Assembly: GCA_038321965.1 (NCBI GenBank)
Contig: JBBQFL010000018.1
Coordinates: 14,850-78,849 of the forward strand
Length of the DNA stretch: 64,000 bases
Source: UKL13-2 sp038321965
Lineage (GTDB): Bacteria > Pseudomonadota > Gammaproteobacteria > Burkholderiales > Usitatibacteraceae
Direction of reading: 5' to 3'
A program made the position numbers and the translations under genes. The notes beneath the pieces were generated by a model. It ran no database searches, was not told the origin of the DNA, and saw only the letters and a list, made by a program, of their open reading frames with translations. Within the stretch, counting starts at the first letter, position 1; every line of letters starts with the position of its first letter. Below, piece by piece: positions 17,964 to 26,098 of this stretch.

Positions 17964-19208
17964 TTATGTGCGCCCCATCGCGGCAGCGCCCAGCGACCAC
18001 ATCGGCAAGAAGATTCCCAGAGCCAAAATTAACACCAGCAGCGCAATCAACAGTAGCAAGATCGGCTCAATTTTAGTGGAAATGGCTTTGATGTCGTAGG
18101 AGGTTTCCCGCTCATACATGCCCGCGATTTCCGTCAACAAAGAATCGATTTCGCCGGTCTCTTCACCGACCGCAATCATTTGCAGTACCACCGGCGTAAA
18201 TACACCAGATGAGACGGCACACCGATGCAGGCTTTCGCCGTGTTCAATACCGTCGCGCATGTTTTCGACATGCCGTGAGATGTAAGCATTGTCGGCCGTA
18301 AGTGCGACCAAGGTCAGCGCTTCCAGTACAGGTATGCCGCTCTGGGACGCAAGCGAGAAACTTCTAGAAAATCGCGCCAGACTCGCCTTCATGATGATCT
18401 CGCCAACGATGGGCAATCGCAGTTTTTGCCGGTCCCACCAATAACGTCCTTCGCCACTACGCACTGCTGCGCGCGCAGCGAACCAGCCACCGATGGCAAA
18501 TACGGCCAGCAGTGGCCACCATCGCACCGTCCAGTTGGAAAAGCCGATCAACAGTCTGGTCACCAGCGGCAGCTGCGCATTAAACCCGGCAAATACGGTC
18601 GCGAATACCGGAATAACGAACATGTTGAGTATTACTAGCGCGACTGCCGCTGCAATCAGCACGAACGCAGGGTAGCGCAGCGCCGAACGAATCTGTCCGC
18701 GAACATCCTTTTCAAACTCAAGATGCACAAACAGTCGGTTGAATACTTCCGCCAGACGACCACTAAGCTCCCCAACACGAATCATCGCGACATAGAAAAC
18801 CGAGAATACCTTCGGATGTCGCGCCATGGCCGCAGACAGCTCGCGCCCCTGATCTAAGTTGTACCGCAAGTCAGCGACTACGTCCGCAAACCGTGGATTG
18901 CTGGTCGATTCCTGCAAGCCGGTAAGAGCACGCATTATCGGTACGGCCGTTCGTTGCAGCGTTTGCATCTGCCGCGTAAAGAGGATCACATCATCGTCTT
19001 TTATGCGTCGCACTGTGAATCTCTCATGCCAACTTGGTACCGTCTCTCGCGCTTCCACCGTTCGCGTGGCATTGACGTCAACGACGACGATGCCCTTTGA
19101 AACCAGTTGCTGTACTACGTCTGCAGGGGATTCGGCCTCCATGGTGCCATTTACAGGCGACTGATCAGCGCTGCGCCCTCGATAGGTATAGACGGGCACG
19201 CAGTTCAA
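17964..19208 (-). CDS. mshG: MshG, GspF/PilC-like inner-membrane platform protein
   Basis: 414 residues, full length. It has a cytoplasmic N-terminus (PVYTYRGRSADQSPVNGTME) and two T2SF domains, each ending in transmembrane helices (YPAFVLIAAAVALVILNMFV; EPILLLLIALLVLILALGIF). ALRYPAF and GEETGEIDSLL are family signatures. It is the integral platform on which the MshE motor acts. It overlaps the mshE stop by four bases. Confidence 0.93.
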   Translation of the reverse strand: MNCVPVYTYRGRSADQSPVNGTMEAESPADVVQQLVSKGIVVVDVNATRTVEARETVPSWHERFTVRRIKDDDVILFTRQMQTLQRTAVPIMRALTGLQESTSNPRFADVVADLRYNLDQGRELSAAMARHPKVFSVFYVAMIRVGELSGRLAEVFNRLFVHLEFEKDVRGQIRSALRYPAFVLIAAAVALVILNMFVIPVFATVFAGFNAQLPLVTRLLIGFSNWTVRWWPLLAVFAIGGWFAARAAVRSGEGRYWWDRQKLRLPIVGEIIMKASLARFSRSFSLASQSGIPVLEALTLVALTADNAYISRHVENMRDGIEHGESLHRCAVSSGVFTPVVLQMIAVGEETGEIDSLLTEIAGMYERETSYDIKAISTKIEPILLLLIALLVLILALGIFLPMWSLGAAAMGRT

Positions 19209-20938
19209 TCCTCAACAGTTCCGGCAGTGCGCATTGCTTCTACGACCGAAGTTTGTCCTGCACAAACGAGTGCAAACGCGTGGTCGGCCAAGGTCTGTCC
19301 TGTCATGCTTGCGCGGGCGGCAGCCAAAAACTCTGTGGCCCCACCATTCAGGGTCAAGTTGGTCAGCGTCTCGTCCATTACAAAGACTTCGTACAAACCA
19401 GTTCGATTGCGATAGCCCGTGCCTCCGCACTGCATGCATCCCGGGCCGCGCCTGACCGAAATGCGGGCGCCTTCTTCGCTTCCGACCTGGGTCAACCAGG
19501 CCCGCTCCTGCACCGTCGTCGGGTACTCACGGCTACAGGTCTTGCAATTCAGTCGGCAAAGTCGCTGAGCAACCACCGCGCGCAAGCACGTAGCGACCAT
19601 GTACGGTGGAGCTCCCATATCGAGTAGGCGAAATACGGCACTCGGGGCGTCTCTCGTGTGTAAAGTCGACAAAACCAAGTGGCCCGTCAATGCAGCTCGC
19701 AAACCAATTTCGACCGTTTCGGCATCACGCATTTCTCCCACCAGAACGACATCCGGATCCTGGCGCAACGTTGCCCGTAGCACGCGCGCAAAGGTGAGTT
19801 CGATCTTGTCGTTGACCTGCACTTGAACAATTCCCGGCAGGCGGTACTCGACCGGATCCTCTACAGTGACTACCTTTTGCGCCATCAGATCGATCTCTGA
19901 CAACGCCGCATACAGGGTCGTCGTCTTGCCTGCTCCTGTCGGCCCGGTCACCAGCACCATGCCGGAGCCTGCATCCAATAGCGCGCGCAGCCGCATTACC
20001 ATCGGTGCGGGCATACCGATCAGGTCAAGTCCGCGCACTGCACCGGATTGGTCCAATAGTCGCAATACGATGGATTCGCCGTGCTGCCCAGGCAGGGTTG
20101 ACATGCGCACGTCGATATCATGGCCGCCTGCATTGATTGAGAAACGACCGTCCAGTGGCAGACGGCGTTCGGAGATATCGAGGTCAGCCATCAGCTTGAG
20201 CCGCTGGGTTAGCGCACCGGCGATGCGCATATCGGCATCGGCTTGCTGATGAAGAACGCCGTCGATACGAAATCGAATTTGCAGAACGCGTTCCTGAGGC
20301 TCGATATGGATATCGGAGGCCCTCACTTGTACCGCATCCTCCAGCAATGATTGCAACAAGCGCATGACCGGCGCGTCTTCCTTGCCTGCTGCAATCGCCG
20401 GATTGCGCTCTGCGGCTTCGCCCAGTTCCCTTTCGAGTGCACGTGCGTGACCGGTGATTTCATCGGTACGCCGATAAAATCGATTGATGGCAGCGAGTAT
20501 CTGATTTTCGGGGCACGCGACTGGCGTGATCGGACGCTTGAGGACCCGCTCGATATCGTCGAGCGCCGCGACATCGCCTGGGTCGGCCAGCCCGACGAGT
20601 AATCCACCCCCTTCACTTTCCAATACGACAGCACTACATCGGCGTGCAGCGGCTTCGGGCAATAACTTGATCAGTTCCGGTCGGAATTGGTGATGGGTAA
20701 TGTCGACAAACGGAACGCCAAGTTGCGTTGACAGTAGCATTGCCAACTTTTCTTCAGTGATGGCGCCACTCTGCACGAGCACTCTGCCGAGCCGCTTTCC
20801 GGTCGTGGCACTCGCTGCCAGCGCGGCATCGAGCGAGCGCTCAGTAATCAGCCCATCACGAACCAGCAATTCGCCGACACTTTCTCTCAATCGGCGACTG
20901 CGGCGACCGATAGCACTATTTTCTGGTGTCGTTTTCAT
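19205..20938 (-). CDS. mshE: MshE extension ATPase (GspE/PilB family)
   Basis: About 577 residues from ATG at 20938; a TTG eleven codons upstream is an alternative. An N-terminal MshEN domain (GELLVRDGLITERSLDAALA...), which in relatives binds c-di-GMP, precedes the GspE core with Walker A GPTGAGKTTTLYAALS, Walker B region VVLVGEMRDAETVEIGLRAA and a zinc tetracysteine (CRLNCKTC ... CMQCGGTGY). It powers pilus extension from the cytoplasm. It is the first pilus gene in transcription order. Confidence 0.93.
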   Translation of the reverse strand: MKTTPENSAIGRRSRRLRESVGELLVRDGLITERSLDAALAASATTGKRLGRVLVQSGAITEEKLAMLLSTQLGVPFVDITHHQFRPELIKLLPEAAARRCSAVVLESEGGGLLVGLADPGDVAALDDIERVLKRPITPVACPENQILAAINRFYRRTDEITGHARALERELGEAAERNPAIAAGKEDAPVMRLLQSLLEDAVQVRASDIHIEPQERVLQIRFRIDGVLHQQADADMRIAGALTQRLKLMADLDISERRLPLDGRFSINAGGHDIDVRMSTLPGQHGESIVLRLLDQSGAVRGLDLIGMPAPMVMRLRALLDAGSGMVLVTGPTGAGKTTTLYAALSEIDLMAQKVVTVEDPVEYRLPGIVQVQVNDKIELTFARVLRATLRQDPDVVLVGEMRDAETVEIGLRAALTGHLVLSTLHTRDAPSAVFRLLDMGAPPYMVATCLRAVVAQRLCRLNCKTCSREYPTTVQERAWLTQVGSEEGARISVRRGPGCMQCGGTGYRNRTGLYEVFVMDETLTNLTLNGGATEFLAAARASMTGQTLADHAFALVCAGQTSVVEAMRTAGTVED

Positions 20939-21011
20939 TGTTGGCACTGTCCCGCTGGGCGAACTCTGCAATCAGTAGGCCCAAAAAACCTGCGGTCGTC
21001 AATAGTGCCAT
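20916..21011 (-). CDS. Possible 31-residue membrane peptide overlapping the mshE start
   Basis: An ATG at 21011 opens a 31-codon frame starting MALLTTAGFLGLLIAEFAQ, a possible short transmembrane segment, then a hydrophilic tail. It ends after the mshE ATG in another frame. No ribosome site is convincing, and the frame could be chance. It is listed because it fills most of the mshE leader and could couple translation. Confidence 0.2.
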   Translation of the reverse strand: MALLTTAGFLGLLIAEFAQRDSANNENDTRK

Positions 21012-21068
21012 GGCCCGTTCACATTCGAATCATGAGCGCATGGCTACGGGTGAACAGGCCATGGCCGT

Positions 21069-21377
21069 TCAGCGCTTGAGCGCAAACCGCATCGTTTGCG
21101 GGCAGCTCTCGTCAACCTGCACGCTTCTTGTTGTGCCGGCAATTCGGTAGGTACAAATCCATTCGAATTTACCCCTATCGTTGGTGGCCCGCTGCGATTT
21201 CATCAGCACGCCCTCGGCCATCGTCGCTTGCGGAACAATAGACGGATCAGGCGCTTGGGGCGATGAAGCAGGCGCAAGTAGCGGCACAGGTGGTGATGCC
21301 GACTCTGTCGTCTGTGCGGGCGCGATGCCGGCAAAAAGGGCCAGTAGGAGCGCCATCGAAGTGTCCGAAATCTTCAT
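21069..21377 (-). CDS. Small exported protein of unknown function
   Basis: 102 residues from ATG at 21377, chosen because GAGGAA lies just upstream; the longer frame to 21425 lacks a ribosome site. A signal peptide (MALLLALFAGIAPA) precedes a Pro/Ala/Ser-rich stretch and a short C-terminal domain with two Cys residues (WICTYR, DESCPQ) that could form a disulfide. I do not recognise the family. It lies between mshE and the GST gene and could be either the first gene of the msh transcript or independent. Confidence 0.6.
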   Translation of the reverse strand: MKISDTSMALLLALFAGIAPAQTTESASPPVPLLAPASSPQAPDPSIVPQATMAEGVLMKSQRATNDRGKFEWICTYRIAGTTRSVQVDESCPQTMRFALKR

Positions 21378-21454
21378 GTTTTTCCTCAAGACGTGGTTGG
21401 GCAATACTACGCGGTTTGCAGGCACATGGAAGCTACGCCAACCAGCGGCGACAA

Positions 21455-22075
21455 CTATGCCAACCCAAGTTGCATCACTTGCGATGCGCCAGCTCGTTTT
21501 TGCAAGCTCGCGTACCAGCGTTCCACGAATGCATGTGTCTCCCGCGTCAGCGGCAGCTTGTACCAGCGATCCACCGAACAGCCTAGGGGAATGTCACCCA
21601 TCGTGAACCGCGAACCGGCAACGTATGAAGAATTCGCCAAATGCGCGTCGAGAAGAGCAAGTTTCTTCTCGGCGCCAATTCTGGCTGCTTCAATGACGGT
21701 AGTGTTTCGCTGCTCTGGCGCGGTACGGACAAGCTGCAGGAAAGCCGGACCGATGGTCGGGTTTAACGAAACGGCTTGCCAGTCCATCCAGCGATCTGCA
21801 TCCGCACGCAATTGAATATCGATGGGCCACAATGAACCGTCGCCGTACTTGGCCGCAAGGTAGCGCACGATGGCATTGGACTCCCACAATACGAAACCGT
21901 CATCGTCAATCACCGGAACAAGTCCGTTAGGGTTCATCTCGCGATATTCCGGCGTATCTACCAGACCATATTTTCCGCCGGCATCGACGCGTTCGTAGGT
22001 AAGTCCAAGCTCATCGGCGCACCAGACCACTTTTTGCACGTTGACGGAGGTGAGACGGCCCCAGATTTTCAGCAT
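21455..22075 (-). CDS. Glutathione S-transferase family protein
   Basis: 206 residues. The N-terminal thioredoxin-like domain (LKIWGRLTSVNVQKVVWCADELGL) carries the glutathione-binding NGLVPVIDDDGFVLWESNAIVRYLA motif (cis-Pro plus ES). The C-terminal helical domain follows (about 85-200). It probably conjugates glutathione to electrophiles in the cytoplasm; the substrate is unknown. AGGAG lies eight bases before the ATG. It has no evident link with pilus biogenesis. Confidence 0.92.
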   Translation of the reverse strand: MLKIWGRLTSVNVQKVVWCADELGLTYERVDAGGKYGLVDTPEYREMNPNGLVPVIDDDGFVLWESNAIVRYLAAKYGDGSLWPIDIQLRADADRWMDWQAVSLNPTIGPAFLQLVRTAPEQRNTTVIEAARIGAEKKLALLDAHLANSSYVAGSRFTMGDIPLGCSVDRWYKLPLTRETHAFVERWYASLQKRAGASQVMQLGLA

Positions 22076-22149
22076 TCAATCGACTCCTGTTATCACAACG
22101 TTGATGCAAATTGCTTCGGTGTTGGCGGGAAGTGCCTGTCACGCGACCA

Positions 22150-23136
22150 TTACAAGTCCTTTGGTACCTTTGGCATGAACCCGCCGCCAGTAAGCAGTCC
22201 GTACGCCATCCACAACATGATCACACCGTAGAAAATACGTGGCCCCCAATCGGCGAGTTGTTGGACGTACGCATTGATCGCCTCGGTTTCCATATTCGTA
22301 TGCCGCAACAGCATCTCCGGCAGTGTGCCGCTGGCCTCGCCCGTCGTGACGAATTCGACAAGCCTGACGCCGTTGTTGCTTTTGTTCAGAAAAGCCAGTC
22401 CTTTGAGCGCGTTTGCAAGGGTGGCACCGTTTTCAATTCGCACGGCGACCTGTGCGAAGTCTCGCTTGATCGGGCCAATTTCAATAGTTTCCAACGCGGC
22501 AGGCAGGGCATCGAGCATTGAAATACCCGCCTCCAACATCAACGCGAGGCTTTCAAAAAAGTCGCGCACATTGCGGCGCACGATCAGGGGACCGAGCAGC
22601 GGCACCTGAAGCAACAGCGCTTCAGCAGGACGATCACGCAATAACGCGAAGAGCCAGCGAACGCCAAAGAAAATCAGCACGAGCACGAGCAGCGGACGCA
22701 ACGCCAGCACCAGGTAGCCAACCACAGTGATCGCTCCGCCGACCAATTGGGGAAGGGGTTGGATGAACAAGGCGAGAAGAAACACAAAAGCCGGCATCAT
22801 CATGCGCGATTTCATCGTCGCCAACTGCATGGCACGCTGCGTATACAGATCGGCCAGACGCCGATACGTTGCCGCCGGACTGCCTGCGCTCAAAGCTGCG
22901 GCAATCAGGCGTGACTCCAGTACGGTGAAAAGGCCACTTCTCTCACCGGCTTTCGCAGGATCTAGGCCGCGCGCGGTGAGTTTTCGAGCGGCATCGACCC
23001 GGGCCGCCGCCGACGACAGTTGCAATATCGCGAAGGCTTTTGAAAATGGCAGTCCGGCAATTTCCATCTGTGCCAGTTGCGTATAAAGCTCGGCGCGGAG
23101 CTGAAATGAAAGCGGTTTGTGTGGAGAGCGGGTCAT
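22150..23136 (-). CDS. Extra GspF/PilC-type membrane protein (T2SF domain)
   Basis: 328 residues. T2SF features are seen in FSKAFAILQLSS, FESLALMLEAGISMLDALPAALE and GEASGTLPEMLLRHTNMETEA, with transmembrane helices near 115-135, 140-165 and the C-terminus. It is shorter than MshG and diverged, with only one well-preserved F domain. It may be an alternative pilus/secretion platform component or a diverged duplicate of mshG. No separate ATPase or pilin accompanies it. Confidence 0.8.
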   Translation of the reverse strand: MTRSPHKPLSFQLRAELYTQLAQMEIAGLPFSKAFAILQLSSAAARVDAARKLTARGLDPAKAGERSGLFTVLESRLIAAALSAGSPAATYRRLADLYTQRAMQLATMKSRMMMPAFVFLLALFIQPLPQLVGGAITVVGYLVLALRPLLVLVLIFFGVRWLFALLRDRPAEALLLQVPLLGPLIVRRNVRDFFESLALMLEAGISMLDALPAALETIEIGPIKRDFAQVAVRIENGATLANALKGLAFLNKSNNGVRLVEFVTTGEASGTLPEMLLRHTNMETEAINAYVQQLADWGPRIFYGVIMLWMAYGLLTGGGFMPKVPKDL

Positions 23137-23146
23137 GGTGCCGAAG

Positions 23147-24163
23147 CTAGCGCCGGACTGCCAGAGACGTCTTGTTCTTGCGTCGTCTCCGCGAACTGTG
23201 GACCCACGCGGGCGAAGCGGGTGACAACTTTTCTACTATATCGTCCGTATGGAGCTGCACCGGCGGCAACGTAGCGCCGTTTGTGCCGATCCGCTCATAC
23301 TCGGCGATCACCTGCGCGCCAACCAGCAGCAATGTGGCGGCGATCTCAAAGCTCAGCAGTACGACGATGGCTGTCGTCAGCGAACCGTAGACGATGTTGA
23401 CTTGCGAGAGTGTCGTGAAATACCAGACCAGTCCGTGTCGAATGATTTCCCAAAGTAAACCGGCGGTCGCGCCCCCAATCAACGCATGGAGCGCAGAGAT
23501 TCGACCGACCGGCATGAAGTAATAAATCGAGGAGATCATCAGAATCTCCACACCGACTGCCACGACATAAAGCGTCGCGCGTGAAAGCCCGCTAAGTGAC
23601 CAGCTAAAGCCAAACACCAATACTTTTTCCTGGCCGAATGCGAGCAGGTTGGCGAGTACAAACGTTGCGGCAAACAAGGCCAAGGCGATAAAAGCAATGT
23701 AGGCGATGGGAAACGCCAGCGAGACGAGGAAATGGCGCTTCTTCACCTTGACCCGATGCAGAAAAATCACCGAAATGGCGCTTTCGAGAACCGAAAACGC
23801 CAGCGACGAAAAAAACAGCATGGTGCCAAACAGCACCCAGCCTAGTGCGGCACGATGCTCGAGAAACGCTTTAAGTTCCTGTACCAGTGCTGCCGATTGG
23901 CCCGGTACGACCCAAGCCAGTGCGCGCCGTAAGGTATCGAACAAGACACCTTGATCGACAACCTGCGACAGCCCCATCACGACGAGGATCAGCAGAGGCA
24001 CGATGGACAACAGCGTGTAATACGCTACCGCCCCGGCGAGTAGCAATCCCTGGTTGGCGCGAAACGCACGGGTCACCTGCAACGCGAAAGCGGCTGGGTG
24101 CCTGATGATTTGTTTGGCTTCCGGCGTAACCAGGGTAATCGGCGGTATTGCCATCATGGTCAA
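23147..24163 (-). CDS. YihY/BrkB family inner-membrane protein
   Basis: 338 residues with about six transmembrane segments. AYYTLLSIVPLLILVV near residue 47 is the family hallmark (once annotated as ribonuclease BN, a name since withdrawn). ALIGGATAGLLWEIIRHGLVWYF and YGSLTTAIVVLLSFEIAATLLLVGAQ are further conserved segments. The function is unsettled; a transport role has been suggested. It lies 10 bp from the T2SF gene. Confidence 0.9.
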   Translation of the reverse strand: MTMMAIPPITLVTPEAKQIIRHPAAFALQVTRAFRANQGLLLAGAVAYYTLLSIVPLLILVVMGLSQVVDQGVLFDTLRRALAWVVPGQSAALVQELKAFLEHRAALGWVLFGTMLFFSSLAFSVLESAISVIFLHRVKVKKRHFLVSLAFPIAYIAFIALALFAATFVLANLLAFGQEKVLVFGFSWSLSGLSRATLYVVAVGVEILMISSIYYFMPVGRISALHALIGGATAGLLWEIIRHGLVWYFTTLSQVNIVYGSLTTAIVVLLSFEIAATLLLVGAQVIAEYERIGTNGATLPPVQLHTDDIVEKLSPASPAWVHSSRRRRKNKTSLAVRR

Positions 24164-24248
24164 TGTCTAATACTGGCGAGGTTCGCAGGCCGAAAATGTC
24201 CGGAAACCCGCGTCAGTGCTATGTTTTGGTGTTTGCAATGGATGTGCA

Positions 24249-25424
24249 TCAGTCACTATTTTGCCTCTTAGCCATCAACACTAGAACGCCTGCACCTAGC
24301 AGCCACACCGCCCCGGTAAACCATGGCAACTGCCCGGCAATCTCAGCGTTGCCGGGCAACACCGTCAATACCAGCACAATGCGCCCCACCGCTGCCAGCG
24401 CCATCAGCGCCAGCGTGGCACCGATCCACCCGCCTTCGCGTCCACTGCGACCGAGCTGCGCAGCGAAAGCAATCGCCGACACAAACACCGTGCCCCATGC
24501 CGCGCCCGCAACGACTTGAAGTGCAACCATCAGGGGCAACGGCGGCGCGGTCGCGCAGGCGATGAGCGCGATGCCACCAGTCAGGCCGGCTATCCAGAGT
24601 GTGTTGCCTGCAACGCTGGGCGCACTGCTTCTGGACAGCCAAGCCGATACCGGAAACATGGCGATGCTGAAACCGCCCCAGAACAGCGGCATCAACCATT
24701 CCAATGGCACGCCGGCCGCGACGCGGGAAAATAGTTTCGCAGAATTCACGGCGGCGTGAATCTGGATGCCGAACGCAAACAGCGCAACCGCGACTAGCAG
24801 AGGCAGTGCCGTCGCGAATCCAACGCGTGCGGTGGGCTCGATTTGCGGGTTGGCCGCTGGGTTGGTTTTCATCAACTGGCCGCGCAGTGCAAGTGTGGCG
24901 GCGGCCAATGCCAGGCTCGCCATCAGGAACGGCAAAACGGGATCACGATTCTTGAGTACTACCGTCAGATACGGTGCCAGCGCGCCTGCCACGCCGAGTC
25001 CAAACAGATACGCCGCGATGGGCGAGTTAAGGCTTGAAGGCTGTTGCGGTGCTGCATATTTGGCCAGAAACACCAGTGGCGGCACACGAAGCACCGATGA
25101 GCAGATCACCCACACAAACAAGGCGGGTACCAGCAGCGCGGGCATGGATTGCGCCGTGAAAGGCAGCAGCACGAACACCGCGCAGGCCGCCAACACCAAT
25201 ACAGTCAACCAATTACCGGCGCGAAGCAGCCATTGCTCGCTGCGATCCAGCCAGAGTCCGGTCGCGACGTCGGCTACCGCAAACAACAATTGATCAACGA
25301 TGAGAATCCACGGTAGCCACGACGAATCGATCCCCGCCTGCTTCAACAGGCCTGGCAGAAAAATGACGTAGACCGTCCAGCCGAGGGTAAAGAAGAGTTG
25401 AACCACAGCCAGACGCCAATTCAT
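24249..25424 (-). CDS. MFS-type transporter
   Basis: 391 residues, almost wholly hydrophobic with about 12 predicted transmembrane helices. The N-terminus reads LAVVQLFFTLGWTVYVIFLPGLL, and DQLLFAVADVATGLWLDRS fits the loop 2-3 region of the major facilitator superfamily. The substrate cannot be inferred. It is transcribed divergently from the beta-helix gene across a long intergenic region. Confidence 0.82.
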   Translation of the reverse strand: MNWRLAVVQLFFTLGWTVYVIFLPGLLKQAGIDSSWLPWILIVDQLLFAVADVATGLWLDRSEQWLLRAGNWLTVLVLAACAVFVLLPFTAQSMPALLVPALFVWVICSSVLRVPPLVFLAKYAAPQQPSSLNSPIAAYLFGLGVAGALAPYLTVVLKNRDPVLPFLMASLALAAATLALRGQLMKTNPAANPQIEPTARVGFATALPLLVAVALFAFGIQIHAAVNSAKLFSRVAAGVPLEWLMPLFWGGFSIAMFPVSAWLSRSSAPSVAGNTLWIAGLTGGIALIACATAPPLPLMVALQVVAGAAWGTVFVSAIAFAAQLGRSGREGGWIGATLALMALAAVGRIVLVLTVLPGNAEIAGQLPWFTGAVWLLGAGVLVLMAKRQNSD

Positions 25425-26098
25425 AACGATTTTCCAATCGGCAAGGGAATGCGTGATGGTCGCATAACTTGCATGGATTTGTGGGAGACGTCGACTCGAC
25501 GCAGCAATTCAACATTGCGGTCATTTCAGTGGTCGACGCAGGAAAGCACTCTTTGGCTCGCTACCGCTGGTCCCCAAAAATTGTCGTTTCGTCGGAAGGC
25601 ACGTGAATACTGCGCCCCGCATATCCAAGAAATAGTCCGGCTTTTCGTCAACATTGACAGTTGATTTCCCACGCCGCATGGGTTCGCGAATTACCGCGCA
25701 AATACCTCGAAGACCGCGCCAATGCTAGTGTTTGTCGAGTCATAGCGATTTCATGCCGTGTTCCGTTAGCGTTATTTTCTGCAATGTCAAGGAAGCACCA
25801 CACACACCGTATGTCGCAAACAGGGTATTGCGACCATCTTGACGGACACGCATTCTCCGGCCTTGCTGATTAGGCAGTCGTTCTTTCGCAACCGCTTGCC
25901 GGTAGTACGGATTTTGGCGGGCTATGCGTTGAGTGACGGTTCAAATTGTTCACTGCAGCACTCGCTTTTCCTAGTTGTTTTTCTAACCGGTGGCAAAAAC
26001 GGACGTGCTTGGCGCGCCACCAAAGAGACATCGGCTTACTTCCCGGCGTCCTTGACCTGCCCGACAGCAGTCTCATTGTCGAGGTACTACGAAAAATA
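25425..26098. other. 674-bp intergenic region without a recognisable gene
   Basis: It separates the divergent MFS and beta-helix genes. Frames present are short, start without ribosome sites and show no family resemblance. A TTGACA near 25650 has no good -10 element at proper spacing. A short inverted repeat (CGTCGA-c-TCGACG) lies close to the MFS start. It is long enough for an sRNA or complex promoter, but nothing can be assigned. Confidence 0.5.

Noticed and set aside
25398..25873. Two short plus-strand frames in the intergenic region after the MFS gene
   Set aside because: No ribosome sites, no domain, and composition unlike neighbouring genes.
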